Shown here piece by piece: positions 8,242 to 14,422 of a stretch of 14,498 nt of DNA. Position 1 is the first letter of the stretch; each line of letters begins with the position of its first letter. The translations under genes and the position numbers were made by a program. The DNA comes from Planctomycetia bacterium (GTDB lineage: Bacteria; Planctomycetota; Planctomycetia; Gemmatales; Gemmataceae). The notes below the pieces were generated by a model that was given only the letters and a program-made list of their open reading frames with translations, searched no databases and was not told the origin of the DNA. The stretch covers positions 1 through 14,498 of the forward strand of contig JAKEEV010000419.1 of the NCBI GenBank assembly GCA_022616395.1, read 5' to 3'.

Positions 8242-8403
8242 GAACACCCAGCCGGCTAACGCCGGCGGTTCGACGGGTTTTGTCGGCCGAGTCGGGACCC
8301 AGCCGGCTGCCGCTTGGTGGTTCGACATACAAGAGTCGGACCACCAAGCGGCAACCGGCTGAGTCGTTTTGTCGAACCGCCGGCGTTAGCCGGCTGGGTG
8401 TTC
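8242..8403. repeat. Nested inverted-repeat element (MITE/REP-like) between the FHA gene and mutY
   Basis: The outer arms (8242-8274 and 8371-8403) are perfect 33-bp reverse complements. Inside them, 8300-8326 and 8335-8361 form a second inverted repeat of 27 bp with two mismatches and an 8-base loop. The outer arms contain a smaller hairpin, CCGGC-TAAC-GCCGG. The element starts 4 bases after the FHA stop codon and ends 21 bases before the chosen mutY start. It encodes nothing recognisable. Its ends and size suggest a small non-autonomous mobile element or a doublet of REP units, and as RNA it could act as a terminator for the FHA transcript. Confidence 0.8.
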
Positions 8404-8424
8404 GCGTCCAGAAATCTCCCAAAC

Positions 8425-9561
8425 GTGAAACGCCAAACGCCAAAAGCGAAACTTCCCCACGGCTGGTCCGGCCGCACGCTTGCCGGGATTCGTACCAAGC
8501 TCCTCAACTGGTTCGACAAGCACAAGCGCGACTTGCCCTGGCGCAAGAACCGCGATGCATACCGCATCTGGGTGAGCGAAGTCATGCTTCAGCAAACCAC
8601 GGTCGCGGCGGTCGAGCCGGCCTTCGAGCGGTTCGTCAAAGCGCTGCCGACGGTGGAAGCACTCGCAAAGGCCGATGAGCAGCTCGTGTTGAAGTTGTGG
8701 GAAGGACTCGGTTACTACCGGCGCGCTCGGCACTTGCACGCGGCCGCAAAGGCGTTGATGAAGGATCACGGCGCGAAACTGCCCGACGACCCGGACGTGT
8801 GGGCGAAGCTCCCTGGAGTTGGGCGATACATCCTCGGCGCGGTACTGTCGCAGGCGTTCGACCGCCGACTGCCTATCGTGGAGGCGAACTCTCAGCGCGT
8901 GCTTGCTCGGCTGTTCGGTTATCGCGCCGACCCGCGCGAAGGAGAGGGGAAAGCGTGGGTGTGGAACACGGCGGAAGTCATTCTGCCCGAAAAGCGCGCG
9001 GGCGACTTCAACCAAGCTCTGATGGAACTCGGCGCACTGGTCTGCGTGCCCGCTTCTCCCGAATGCGGCAAGTGTCCACTCTCCGCGAACTGCATCGCAA
9101 AGCGAAACGGACTTCAGGAAGCGATTCCACCGAAGAAAAAGCCGCCCGAACTCACCACAGTGGATGAAGTCGGCGTGGTCATCCGCGACGGCAAGAAGCT
9201 TCTGTTATGTCAGCGACCAGGCGATGCCGGCCGATGGCAGAACATGTGGGAAGTTCCTCACGCTCCGCGTGCCGATGGAGAAGACATTGACGATGCGGCA
9301 GTGCGCGTGGCGAAGGAGCTAACCGGCCTGGATGTGGAGATCGGCCCGGAGGTGTTGACGATCAAGCACAGCGTTACGCGATACTCGATCACGCTGGTTT
9401 GTGTGGAAGCGACACTTGCCGGGGGCACCTTCGCCGCCGGTGCTTATGCGAAAGCGAAGTGGGTGAAACCGACGGAACTCGCGGAGTATCCCGTCAGTTC
9501 ACCACAACGCAAGCTCATGACGGCGCTGGCCAATCCCTCTCGTCAGCGCCCGCTGTTCTGA
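8425..9561 (+). CDS. mutY: A/G-specific adenine DNA glycosylase MutY
   Basis: A 378-residue enzyme that removes adenine mispaired with 8-oxoguanine in base excision repair. The N-terminal helical domain has RDLPWR (35-40), SEVMLQQTTV (51-60) with catalytic E52 (E. coli E37), and the helix-hairpin-helix LPGVGRY (129-135). Y135 sits where EndoIII has its catalytic Lys, as in Gram-positive MutY. The 4Fe-4S cluster ligands are C207, C214, C217 and C223 (spacing 6-2-5). A NUDIX-like 8-oxoG recognition domain covers about 243-375, with RWQNMWEVP and KHSVTRYSI. At the position of the conserved catalytic Asp (LDGN, E. coli D138) this protein has IVEAN with E153 (codon 8881-8883). I chose GTG 8425 because upstream codons lie inside the inverted repeat; no good Shine-Dalgarno sequence helps decide. 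Length fits the family. Confidence 0.92.
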   Translation: MKRQTPKAKLPHGWSGRTLAGIRTKLLNWFDKHKRDLPWRKNRDAYRIWVSEVMLQQTTVAAVEPAFERFVKALPTVEALAKADEQLVLKLWEGLGYYRRARHLHAAAKALMKDHGAKLPDDPDVWAKLPGVGRYILGAVLSQAFDRRLPIVEANSQRVLARLFGYRADPREGEGKAWVWNTAEVILPEKRAGDFNQALMELGALVCVPASPECGKCPLSANCIAKRNGLQEAIPPKKKPPELTTVDEVGVVIRDGKKLLLCQRPGDAGRWQNMWEVPHAPRADGEDIDDAAVRVAKELTGLDVEIGPEVLTIKHSVTRYSITLVCVEATLAGGTFAAGAYAKAKWVKPTELAEYPVSSPQRKLMTALANPSRQRPLF

Positions 9562-9568
9562 TGCGCGG

Positions 9569-10159
9569 TCACTTCTTATCGAACTTCACCAGTTCGATTG
9601 TCGTTTCGGCCACGGCCATACCCTTGACCTTCGCGATCCGAACCCGCTTGACGATCTGGCCGGGCACTTCCTCCGAGAGCCAGAACTTGAACTCCACCTC
9701 GTCGTCCGCTCCCTGTTTCATCGTCCCGGTCAGGTACTTCACCTTCATGTCCTTGTTCCCCACCTTGAGAGTCGCATCTTCCGCCTTGACTCCGGTCTCC
9801 TTGAGCAGTTCGTCGAGAACCTCCTTGCTCATCTTCGCCGGGTAGATGTGCTTGGTTGGGGCGGATTGGACGAACCCGAAGAGTTCGCCCTCGGTGACGA
9901 CTGTCTCGACGACGGCTTTCTCCGCGGTCAGTTCGATCAGTTTGTGCTCGATCAACTTCACCTCGACCCCGGCATCTCCACCGCCGGCCGGGGGAGTCAG
10001 CTTCGTTGTTTCCTTGAGGGTGACCGAGGAACCGACCTTCGATTTGGACCAGAACTTGTAGAACGGGTTATCGACCTGATCTTTGTCTTGAGAGACAACC
10101 CCGGCCGAGCACATTAACAGACCGGCGACAACCGCCAGGGAGCGGAGTAACGCGGACAT
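9569..10159 (-). CDS. Small secreted protein of unknown function
   Basis: A 196-residue protein with a Sec signal peptide (about 1-23: Leu/Val core, CSAGVVSQ), so it acts outside the cytoplasm. The mature part starts NPFYKFWSKSKVGSSVTLKE and continues as alternating polar and hydrophobic strands rich in Thr, Val, Glu and Lys, suggesting an all-beta fold with one helix (about 111-123). I recognise no catalytic motif and believe it is a planctomycete-type hypothetical family. The start at 10159 is supported by a strong GGAGG six bases upstream and by the signal peptide; an in-frame start 29 codons upstream lacks both. It is tail to tail with mutY (7 bases between stop codons) and divergent from the RiPP operon. 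Confidence 0.82.
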   Translation of the reverse strand: MSALLRSLAVVAGLLMCSAGVVSQDKDQVDNPFYKFWSKSKVGSSVTLKETTKLTPPAGGGDAGVEVKLIEHKLIELTAEKAVVETVVTEGELFGFVQSAPTKHIYPAKMSKEVLDELLKETGVKAEDATLKVGNKDMKVKYLTGTMKQGADDEVEFKFWLSEEVPGQIVKRVRIAKVKGMAVAETTIELVKFDKK

Positions 10160-10311
10160 CTTAGCCTCCGGGAATAGGGGATCGTTGCGGGAAGTGAAAG
10201 GCGAACGTAGCCGAACTGTGCTCGCCTTTGGGTCTGAAATCAACAACGAAATTACGCGAACGCGAAGATTTCATCATTGGTCGGTTCGTCGCTTTTTCAT
10301 GACTCACCTTG

Positions 10312-10341
10312 TTGACGATACCGCTGACTCACGGGTACGAT
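10312..10341 (+). promoter_or_regulatory. Candidate promoter for the RiPP operon
   Basis: TTGACG (10312-10317, five of six matches) is followed by an 18-base spacer and TACGAT (10336-10341, four of six). It lies in the 229-base divergent gap, about 48 bases before the precursor ATG at 10389, a sensible distance. It is not supported by any visible operator. Confidence 0.35.
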
Positions 10342-10388
10342 TCGCACAGTTGGAGCCTCTCGACCGACAACTCCACGGCGGTACAACC

Positions 10389-10793
10389 ATGACAACTCCT
10401 GATCGGCGGCGATTTCTCAAGGGGATTCTCGCCACTCTGGCTGGCGCAACCGGCTCGCTGGTTCTGGCCTCGACAACCGCGCAGGCGTCCAACTCCGAGG
10501 AAACGAATCAACCCAAGCCCGAACAACCCGCCGACATTCAAGAACGAGCCGACCGGATCGCGAACAACGCCGGAGCGACCGAGCAAGAGGTGCCCGTCAG
10601 TTCGTTCCTCAATCGCGGATTCCACAACGGTATCGGTGGCGGATTCCGCAACGGCGGGTTCACCAATGGAATCGGCGGTGGATTCCGCAATGGTGGATTC
10701 GCCAACGGGGGAATCGGCGGTGGATTCCGTAATGGCGGATTCGCCAATGGAGTCGGAGGCGGATTCCGCAACGGAGCGTTCCGCAACTGGTGA
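10389..10793 (+). CDS. TAT-exported cyclophane RiPP precursor with ten F-X-N motifs (GrrA-like)
   Basis: A 134-residue precursor peptide. The N-terminus carries a perfect twin-arginine motif (RRRFLK, 6-11), a hydrophobic core (about 12-29) and a signal-peptidase site TTAQA (cleavage after A33). A polar acidic spacer (34-67) may serve as the leader region recognised by the maturase. The core (68-134) has no acidic residues and holds ten Phe-X-Asn triads, starting at F73, F78, F86, F91, F99, F104, F113, F118, F126 and F131. They sit mostly in 13-residue units of the form GGFRNGGF(T/A)NGxG. The radical SAM maturase follows 25 bases later. F-X-N is the kind of three-residue motif crosslinked by triceptide enzymes of the GrrM class, and Gly-rich precursors are typical of that system. 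ATG 10389 is chosen because the TAT signal starts there, with GGCGGT a few bases upstream. Crosslinking itself is inferred. Confidence 0.85.
   Translation: MTTPDRRRFLKGILATLAGATGSLVLASTTAQASNSEETNQPKPEQPADIQERADRIANNAGATEQEVPVSSFLNRGFHNGIGGGFRNGGFTNGIGGGFRNGGFANGGIGGGFRNGGFANGVGGGFRNGAFRNW
10638..10788 (+). repeat. In-frame 39-bp tandem repeat inside the precursor gene
   Basis: Codons 84-133 consist of a 39-base unit (13 codons, GGFRNGGF(T/A)NGxG) repeated three times plus a partial fourth copy. One unit is 42 bases because of an extra Gly codon (GGIG, 107-110). Copies are close but not identical at synonymous sites, for example CGCAAC, CGCAAT and CGTAAT for Arg-Asn. This indicates expansion by unit duplication followed by drift under protein-level constraint. 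Confidence 0.85.
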
Positions 10794-10818
10794 ACTCGGC
10801 ACCTCTGGAAAGTCTTCC

Positions 10819-12009
10819 ATGTCCGCCACGCTGCCAGCAGCGGTTCGCGACGATGTCGGGCCGCTTGAGTTGCTCGTCGTCCAGCCGACGCCATTTTGTA
10901 ATCTCGATTGTTCTTACTGCTACCTCCCGAACCGCGGCGACAAGCGGCGAATGTCGATCTCCACACTCGACTCGGCCTTCCGCTGGGTCGAAGAGAGCGG
11001 ACTGGTCCGAGAGCCGTTCACTCTTCTGTGGCACGCGGGGGAACCGCTTATCGTGCCGGTTGAGTGGTACGAAGCCGCAGCCGAGCTGCTCCAGAAGCGC
11101 AGCGCCGACTGGCAAGTCACGCAGTCATTCCAAACGAACGCAACTCTGATTGATGCGCAGTGGTGCCGATACTTCCGGAGGCACGAGATCGACGTTGGAG
11201 TGAGCGTGGACGGGCCGGCGTTCCTTCACGACAGGCACCGCCGCACTCGTCAAGGCCGCGGAACGCTTCAGCGCGTGTTGCGCGGGATTCATACGCTTCA
11301 CGAGCACGAGATTCCGTTCAAGGTCATCACCGTCCTGACCGCCGACTCACTCGACTATCCCGACGAACTGTTCGACTTTTATCGCGCGCACGGCGTTCAG
11401 TGTGTCGGGTTTAACCCGGAGGAGGTCGAAGGGCCGAATACCGTGTCGTCGTTGCAAGAAGAGAGCACGGTCGCGCGGTTTCGCCGATTCCTCGCGCGAT
11501 TTCTGGAACTGGCGCTGGCTGCCGATCCGCCGATGCAGGTGCGGGAGTTCGAGCAGTCCGCGACTGCATTGCTTTATGCGCGCCGAAGCGGTCCTCCTCG
11601 CCGCACGCAAGAGAATCGGCCATTCGGAATCGTGAACGTCGATTGCGAGGGGAACTTCAGCACTTACTCGCCTGAACTGCTTGGCCTTGAGAGTTCGCGA
11701 TACGGTTCGTTCGCTCTGGGGAAAGTCGCGACCAGTTCGCTTGCAGACGTTCTGGCGTCGTCGCGATTCGCCCGCATGGAAGCGGACATCGCCGAGGGCG
11801 TTCGGATGTGTCGGGAATCGTGCCGGTACTTTCCGTTTTGCGGAGGCGGGCCTCCTGGCAACAAGCACTTCGAGAATGGCACTTTCGTTTCAACCGAAAC
11901 GCTTTTCTGTCGGCTCCACATGAAAGCCTGCCTGGACGTAACCGCCGACTGGCTGGAACATCATCCGCCCGCGTGCGCTGGGAACGAGCCTGAGCGAGCC
12001 GCGAAATGA
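10819..12009 (+). CDS. grrM: Radical SAM/SPASM cyclophane-forming peptide maturase (GrrM/OscB-like)
   Basis: A 396-residue cytoplasmic iron-sulfur enzyme predicted to generate a 5'-deoxyadenosyl radical and crosslink aromatic side chains in the precursor encoded just upstream. The SAM-cluster motif is CNLDCSYCY (C27, C31, C34), followed by LPNRGDKRRM and WHAGEPL (71-77), both characteristic of this subgroup. The C-terminal SPASM region has C276, then C331, C335 and C341 in CRESCRYFPFCGGGPPGNK, then ENGTF, TETLFC (C364) and C371, enough to ligate auxiliary clusters. The pattern CGGGxPxNK...ENG...T.T..CR is typical of GrrM and FxsB-type maturases. ATG 10819 is used, preceded by GGAAAG; the longer frame upstream is only a shadow of the precursor repeats. 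The last four bases overlap the next gene (ATGA), which indicates translational coupling. The family is firm; exact chemistry is by analogy. Confidence 0.9.
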   Translation: MSATLPAAVRDDVGPLELLVVQPTPFCNLDCSYCYLPNRGDKRRMSISTLDSAFRWVEESGLVREPFTLLWHAGEPLIVPVEWYEAAAELLQKRSADWQVTQSFQTNATLIDAQWCRYFRRHEIDVGVSVDGPAFLHDRHRRTRQGRGTLQRVLRGIHTLHEHEIPFKVITVLTADSLDYPDELFDFYRAHGVQCVGFNPEEVEGPNTVSSLQEESTVARFRRFLARFLELALAADPPMQVREFEQSATALLYARRSGPPRRTQENRPFGIVNVDCEGNFSTYSPELLGLESSRYGSFALGKVATSSLADVLASSRFARMEADIAEGVRMCRESCRYFPFCGGGPPGNKHFENGTFVSTETLFCRLHMKACLDVTADWLEHHPPACAGNEPERAAK

Positions 12010-12872
12010 CCCTTCTCCCCGGTTGCCGCATCTGTGTTGCACCGAAGTTCCACCTGGACGCGGACTGGCTCACTCGCATCAGTGTTGGAACCGGGGTTGA
12101 GGAACTGGAAGGAAAGTTTTTCCCTCGCGGGCCGTGGAGACCGCCAACTTCAGACGAACTCGCGTTGCTCGTGGCTCCCAGCGAACCAACTCCGACTTCG
12201 CGCGGCTTACCGATGCTTGATGCACGCCCGGTAGCCTCTCCGACACACACTCACCCTCCCGATAACTCCCTCTGCCTGTTTCAGCTTCCCGAACATCTGC
12301 GTGATGCGTGGTGGGATCTGTTCGATGCCGCGGCCGAAGCCGACGAGCCGGTGAAGGGATTCGACGAGTTTGCCGAGAAGGTGGCAGAGTTCCTGACGTT
12401 CAAGCAACTGAACACTTCCGGCACTCAGATGGAAGTTCTCGTCAGTGCGGCGAACGAGCGATCGATTCGAGTTGATCCCGCCACCGGGCAACTATCCGGG
12501 TTGGGTTCAACGATCGCGCCGTGGGTGGTCTGGCCCGCCAGGGAGCAAGGAAGCGTTCCGCGACTCTCCGCCGTCGTGAATCTTGGTGATGAAGCGACTG
12601 GCGTGGTAATTCTCAACCTGACTCTGTCGGGCCTGGCGACTGAGTTGGCCCGGTGTGCGCCAGCCGACCCGCCGCCCACTACGGTCGGCCAACTGGTCGC
12701 GCGATTCTTGAGCACCTGCCCCGACTATCCACTCGTGCGGGTGCGTCTTGGCTCAGGCGAAGGATGTTGGTTGCCGACCGAAGGACTCATCCTCGACGGA
12801 GACGCGACCGGTAAGGAAGAACCGAACGTGCTGCTACTCATTTCCGAGGAGGAATCTGCTCTCACTCGTTGA
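12006..12872 (+). CDS. Unrecognised third protein of the RiPP operon
   Basis: A 288-residue protein whose ATG overlaps the maturase stop codon (ATGA), so it is almost certainly co-translated with it. It has no signal peptide or membrane segment and should be cytoplasmic. I do not recognise a family. Visible features are an N-terminal FHLDADWL, a Pro-rich stretch with SPTHTHPPDN (78-87), an acidic helical segment (about 96-133), hydrophobic beta-like strands VVNLGD...GVVILNLTL (190-207), and an end-region VRLGSGEGCWLPTEGLILDG (246-265). The last segment loosely recalls the turn-rich strands of cupin or 2-oxoglutarate oxygenase barrels, but no complete metal-binding triad can be assigned. Possible roles are a second tailoring enzyme, a precursor-binding or recognition partner, or an immunity factor. 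The gene is not the substrate-binding protein (GrrP) reported next to GrrM elsewhere. Confidence 0.8.
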   Translation: MTLLPGCRICVAPKFHLDADWLTRISVGTGVEELEGKFFPRGPWRPPTSDELALLVAPSEPTPTSRGLPMLDARPVASPTHTHPPDNSLCLFQLPEHLRDAWWDLFDAAAEADEPVKGFDEFAEKVAEFLTFKQLNTSGTQMEVLVSAANERSIRVDPATGQLSGLGSTIAPWVVWPAREQGSVPRLSAVVNLGDEATGVVILNLTLSGLATELARCAPADPPPTTVGQLVARFLSTCPDYPLVRVRLGSGEGCWLPTEGLILDGDATGKEEPNVLLLISEEESALTR

Positions 12873-12922
12873 ATGCCGCGTTGGAATAAGCCGCTCAATA
12901 AGAGCTGAGGGAAAAACCCCAA

Positions 12923-12974
12923 GTAGGACGGGCTTTCTAGCCCGTCTGCAGACGGCCTCGAAAGGCCGTCCTAC
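12923..12974. repeat. Double-hairpin palindromic repeat
   Basis: Two 8-bp hairpins stand back to back: 12927-12946 (arms GACGGGCT and AGCCCGTC) and 12951-12970 (arms GACGGCCT and AGGCCGTC), joined by TGCA. The whole unit is also an imperfect palindrome bounded by GTAGGACG and CGTCCTAC. It lies 50 bases after the operon stop. It looks like an intergenic repeat and could also act as a transcript 3' end, although no T-tract follows. Confidence 0.7.
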
Positions 12975-13008
12975 GAGGTTTCTTCCGACAGCTCTAATCC
13001 CGAATCGC

Positions 13009-13117
13009 GTTGAAGGGTTGCCATGTTTGGTTTAGGAGTTGGTTGCGTTTGAAGACCCCCTCACCCGCCGCTAACGCGGCGGGTGAGGGGGTCTTCAACA
13101 CACAGTAACCCTTCAAC
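13009..13117. repeat. Nested palindrome with a perfect 23-bp hairpin and TAAC loop
   Basis: The inner hairpin pairs 13049-13071 with 13076-13098 perfectly around the loop TAAC. Outer 11-bp arms GTTGAAGGGTT (13009-13019) and AACCCTTCAAC (13107-13117) flank it. The inner GCCGC-TAAC-GCGGC centre resembles the CCGGC-TAAC-GCCGG hairpin in the outer arms at 8242-8403, which hints at related elements. It lies 3' of the RiPP operon. There is no T-run, so a terminator role is uncertain. Confidence 0.75.
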
Positions 13118-13126
13118 ACGATCCGG

Positions 13127-13175
13127 TCTGAGTTTGCTTGAGTGTGGGGCAGGTGGCCGGCACTCCAAACTCAGA
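13127..13175. other. Small structured stretch, possible stem-loop
   Basis: TCTGAGTTT (13127-13135) pairs with AAACTCAGA (13167-13175), and inside this GAGTG (13140-13144) pairs with CACTC (13161-13165), giving a two-tier stem. It could be an RNA fold or a decayed repeat. The rest of 13176-13327, up to the lipoprotein gene, shows no gene, tRNA or clear promoter. Confidence 0.35.
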
Positions 13176-13327
13176 CACAACCGAAACTGATGTGGGACAC
13201 TGCCCGGTTTGCGGTTTGAGCCAGTAATTCGGAAAGTCGGCAGACCAGTGAACGGGAATGGGTTGCAGTGGGCGGATCGGTTAGGTCGATAAAGTGGGAA
13301 GGCTTCTCTTCCCCTTCAGGGCAACCC

Positions 13328-14242
13328 ATGCGCCCATTGGCCTTGCCCGCACTGGTTCTCCTGACCGGACTGCTCGCGTGCGGTTGCGCGCTGACCGCGA
13401 AGAAGGTGCCTACCCCGGCGGCCCAGATTACCAGCGAAGACCTCGCACAGCTTCCGAAGCCACCGGACGAACGATACTTCCTCATCCTCTTCGGCTCTCA
13501 CGACCTCCTCCGCCGGCCGCAGTACACCCACACCTGGGCAACGCTCGTTCGAATGCGGGCCTCCGACGCCGGTCCCTGCGGCACGGTTACGCCCGGTTGC
13601 ATCGACCCGGCGCTCGATGTCCACACGATCAGTTGGCTGCCGACGAAGGGGACAATCGACCCGCGGAACTACACCGTCGAACCGGGGCGGAACTACGAGT
13701 TGCACGAAACTCTGCGCCTCGTCTACGACACGAAGCAGTCGGTGGCGGTGTGGGGGCCGTATGAAGTGTGGCACGGGTTCGCTCACCGCTTCCTCGTGCA
13801 GAAGCAGTTCCTCGATACCGGTTCGGTTGGCTATCAGTGCGTGGACACGCGCGGAGAGGCGGCGCGACTGGGCAACGGGTGCGACTGCATCCACGCGGTG
13901 ACCGATATGGACCCGATCTACCCGCGGTGGCGCTACCCGCTGGCGGTCTATGGCAAACCAGCAACGGCCAACCTCACACGCCGGTTCATGCACTCACCCA
14001 TCTGGATCGACCCGAAGACGACTCACGACTGGCTCCTGTCGCGACTTGGCCTCGGTGCCTACCCGCTCCAGAAGCGAAAGTACATCGGCAAGTCGGAAGA
14101 GCACACAGATGGCGCGCCGGCCGACCTGGACTCGCGGAGTTTGCCCGTGCCCGTTGTGCCACCGAAGCAGAAGGAGCCGACGCCGAAAACCGCGCCCGGT
14201 ATCGAGAACAAGAAGCCGATTGACCCGGTGAAGAAGCCGTAG
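13328..14242 (+). CDS. Lipoprotein of unknown function with a Cys/His-rich core
   Basis: A 304-residue protein. Residues 1-18 are a lipoprotein signal (MRPLALPALVLLTGLLAC) with C18 as the likely lipidated residue, so the protein is membrane-anchored outside the cytoplasm. The body has YFLILFGSHDLLRRPQYTHT (50-69), ISWLPTKGTIDPRNY (101-115), QKQFLDTGSVGYQCVDT (158-174) and GNGCDCIHAVTDMD (182-195). Cysteines C84, C91, C171, C185 and C187 could form disulfides, or C185/C187 with H189 could be an active site; I cannot tell which. The tail is Lys/Pro-rich (KKPIDPVKKP). The family is not recognised, although its compact motif-rich core looks conserved and enzymatic. ATG 13328 was chosen because the signal starts there; an upstream in-frame start adds 20 residues with no sense as a signal. 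Confidence 0.83.
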   Translation: MRPLALPALVLLTGLLACGCALTAKKVPTPAAQITSEDLAQLPKPPDERYFLILFGSHDLLRRPQYTHTWATLVRMRASDAGPCGTVTPGCIDPALDVHTISWLPTKGTIDPRNYTVEPGRNYELHETLRLVYDTKQSVAVWGPYEVWHGFAHRFLVQKQFLDTGSVGYQCVDTRGEAARLGNGCDCIHAVTDMDPIYPRWRYPLAVYGKPATANLTRRFMHSPIWIDPKTTHDWLLSRLGLGAYPLQKRKYIGKSEEHTDGAPADLDSRSLPVPVVPPKQKEPTPKTAPGIENKKPIDPVKKP

Positions 14243-14394
14243 CGTGTTGGTCCGGCTAGGTGCAGAACGACACTTTCGCGGCGCGAAATCCGGCGCGGCA
14301 GTGACACGCGGAGAATGGCCGAGAATCGCACTCGGACAACGAAAACGCTGGGAACGGTAGGGTTTCCGCGACTCGCTCCCACTCACTGCTACTC

Positions 14395-14422
14395 TTTCCA
14401 CTTTACTAAACAAACGTACAAT
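14395..14422 (+). promoter_or_regulatory. Candidate promoter directed out of the window
   Basis: TTTCCA (14395-14400) and TACAAT (14417-14422) are separated by 16 bases in a locally AT-richer stretch. They may drive a gene beginning beyond the right edge. No gene is visible in 14243-14498. Confidence 0.25.

Noticed and set aside
8242..8403. Integron attC site or transposon end pair
   Set aside because: No integrase, transposase or cassette array is visible and the arms lack attC core sites; a MITE/REP-like repeat is the more modest call.
8314..8424. Upstream TTG start for mutY
   Set aside because: The extra 37 codons translate the inverted-repeat element and match nothing in MutY; GTG 8425 gives the usual spacing to RDLPWR.
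10638..10788. CRISPR array
   Set aside because: The units are contiguous coding tandem repeats without spacers and lie inside a gene with a TAT signal.
10636..10818. Longer in-frame extension of the maturase overlapping the precursor gene
   Set aside because: The extra residues are an out-of-frame reading of the precursor repeats (Ala/Asp/Ser-rich periodic sequence). The radical SAM fold begins soon after the ATG at 10819, which has a GGAAAG upstream.
10329..10829. Minus-strand open frame antisense to the precursor gene
   Set aside because: Its repetitive Ser/Ala/Glu composition mirrors the 39-base repeat on the other strand; there is no domain, signal or start signal.
13176..13327. Possible tRNA or small RNA gene before the lipoprotein
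   Set aside because: No cloverleaf, T-loop or CCA-compatible acceptor stem could be built from this stretch.
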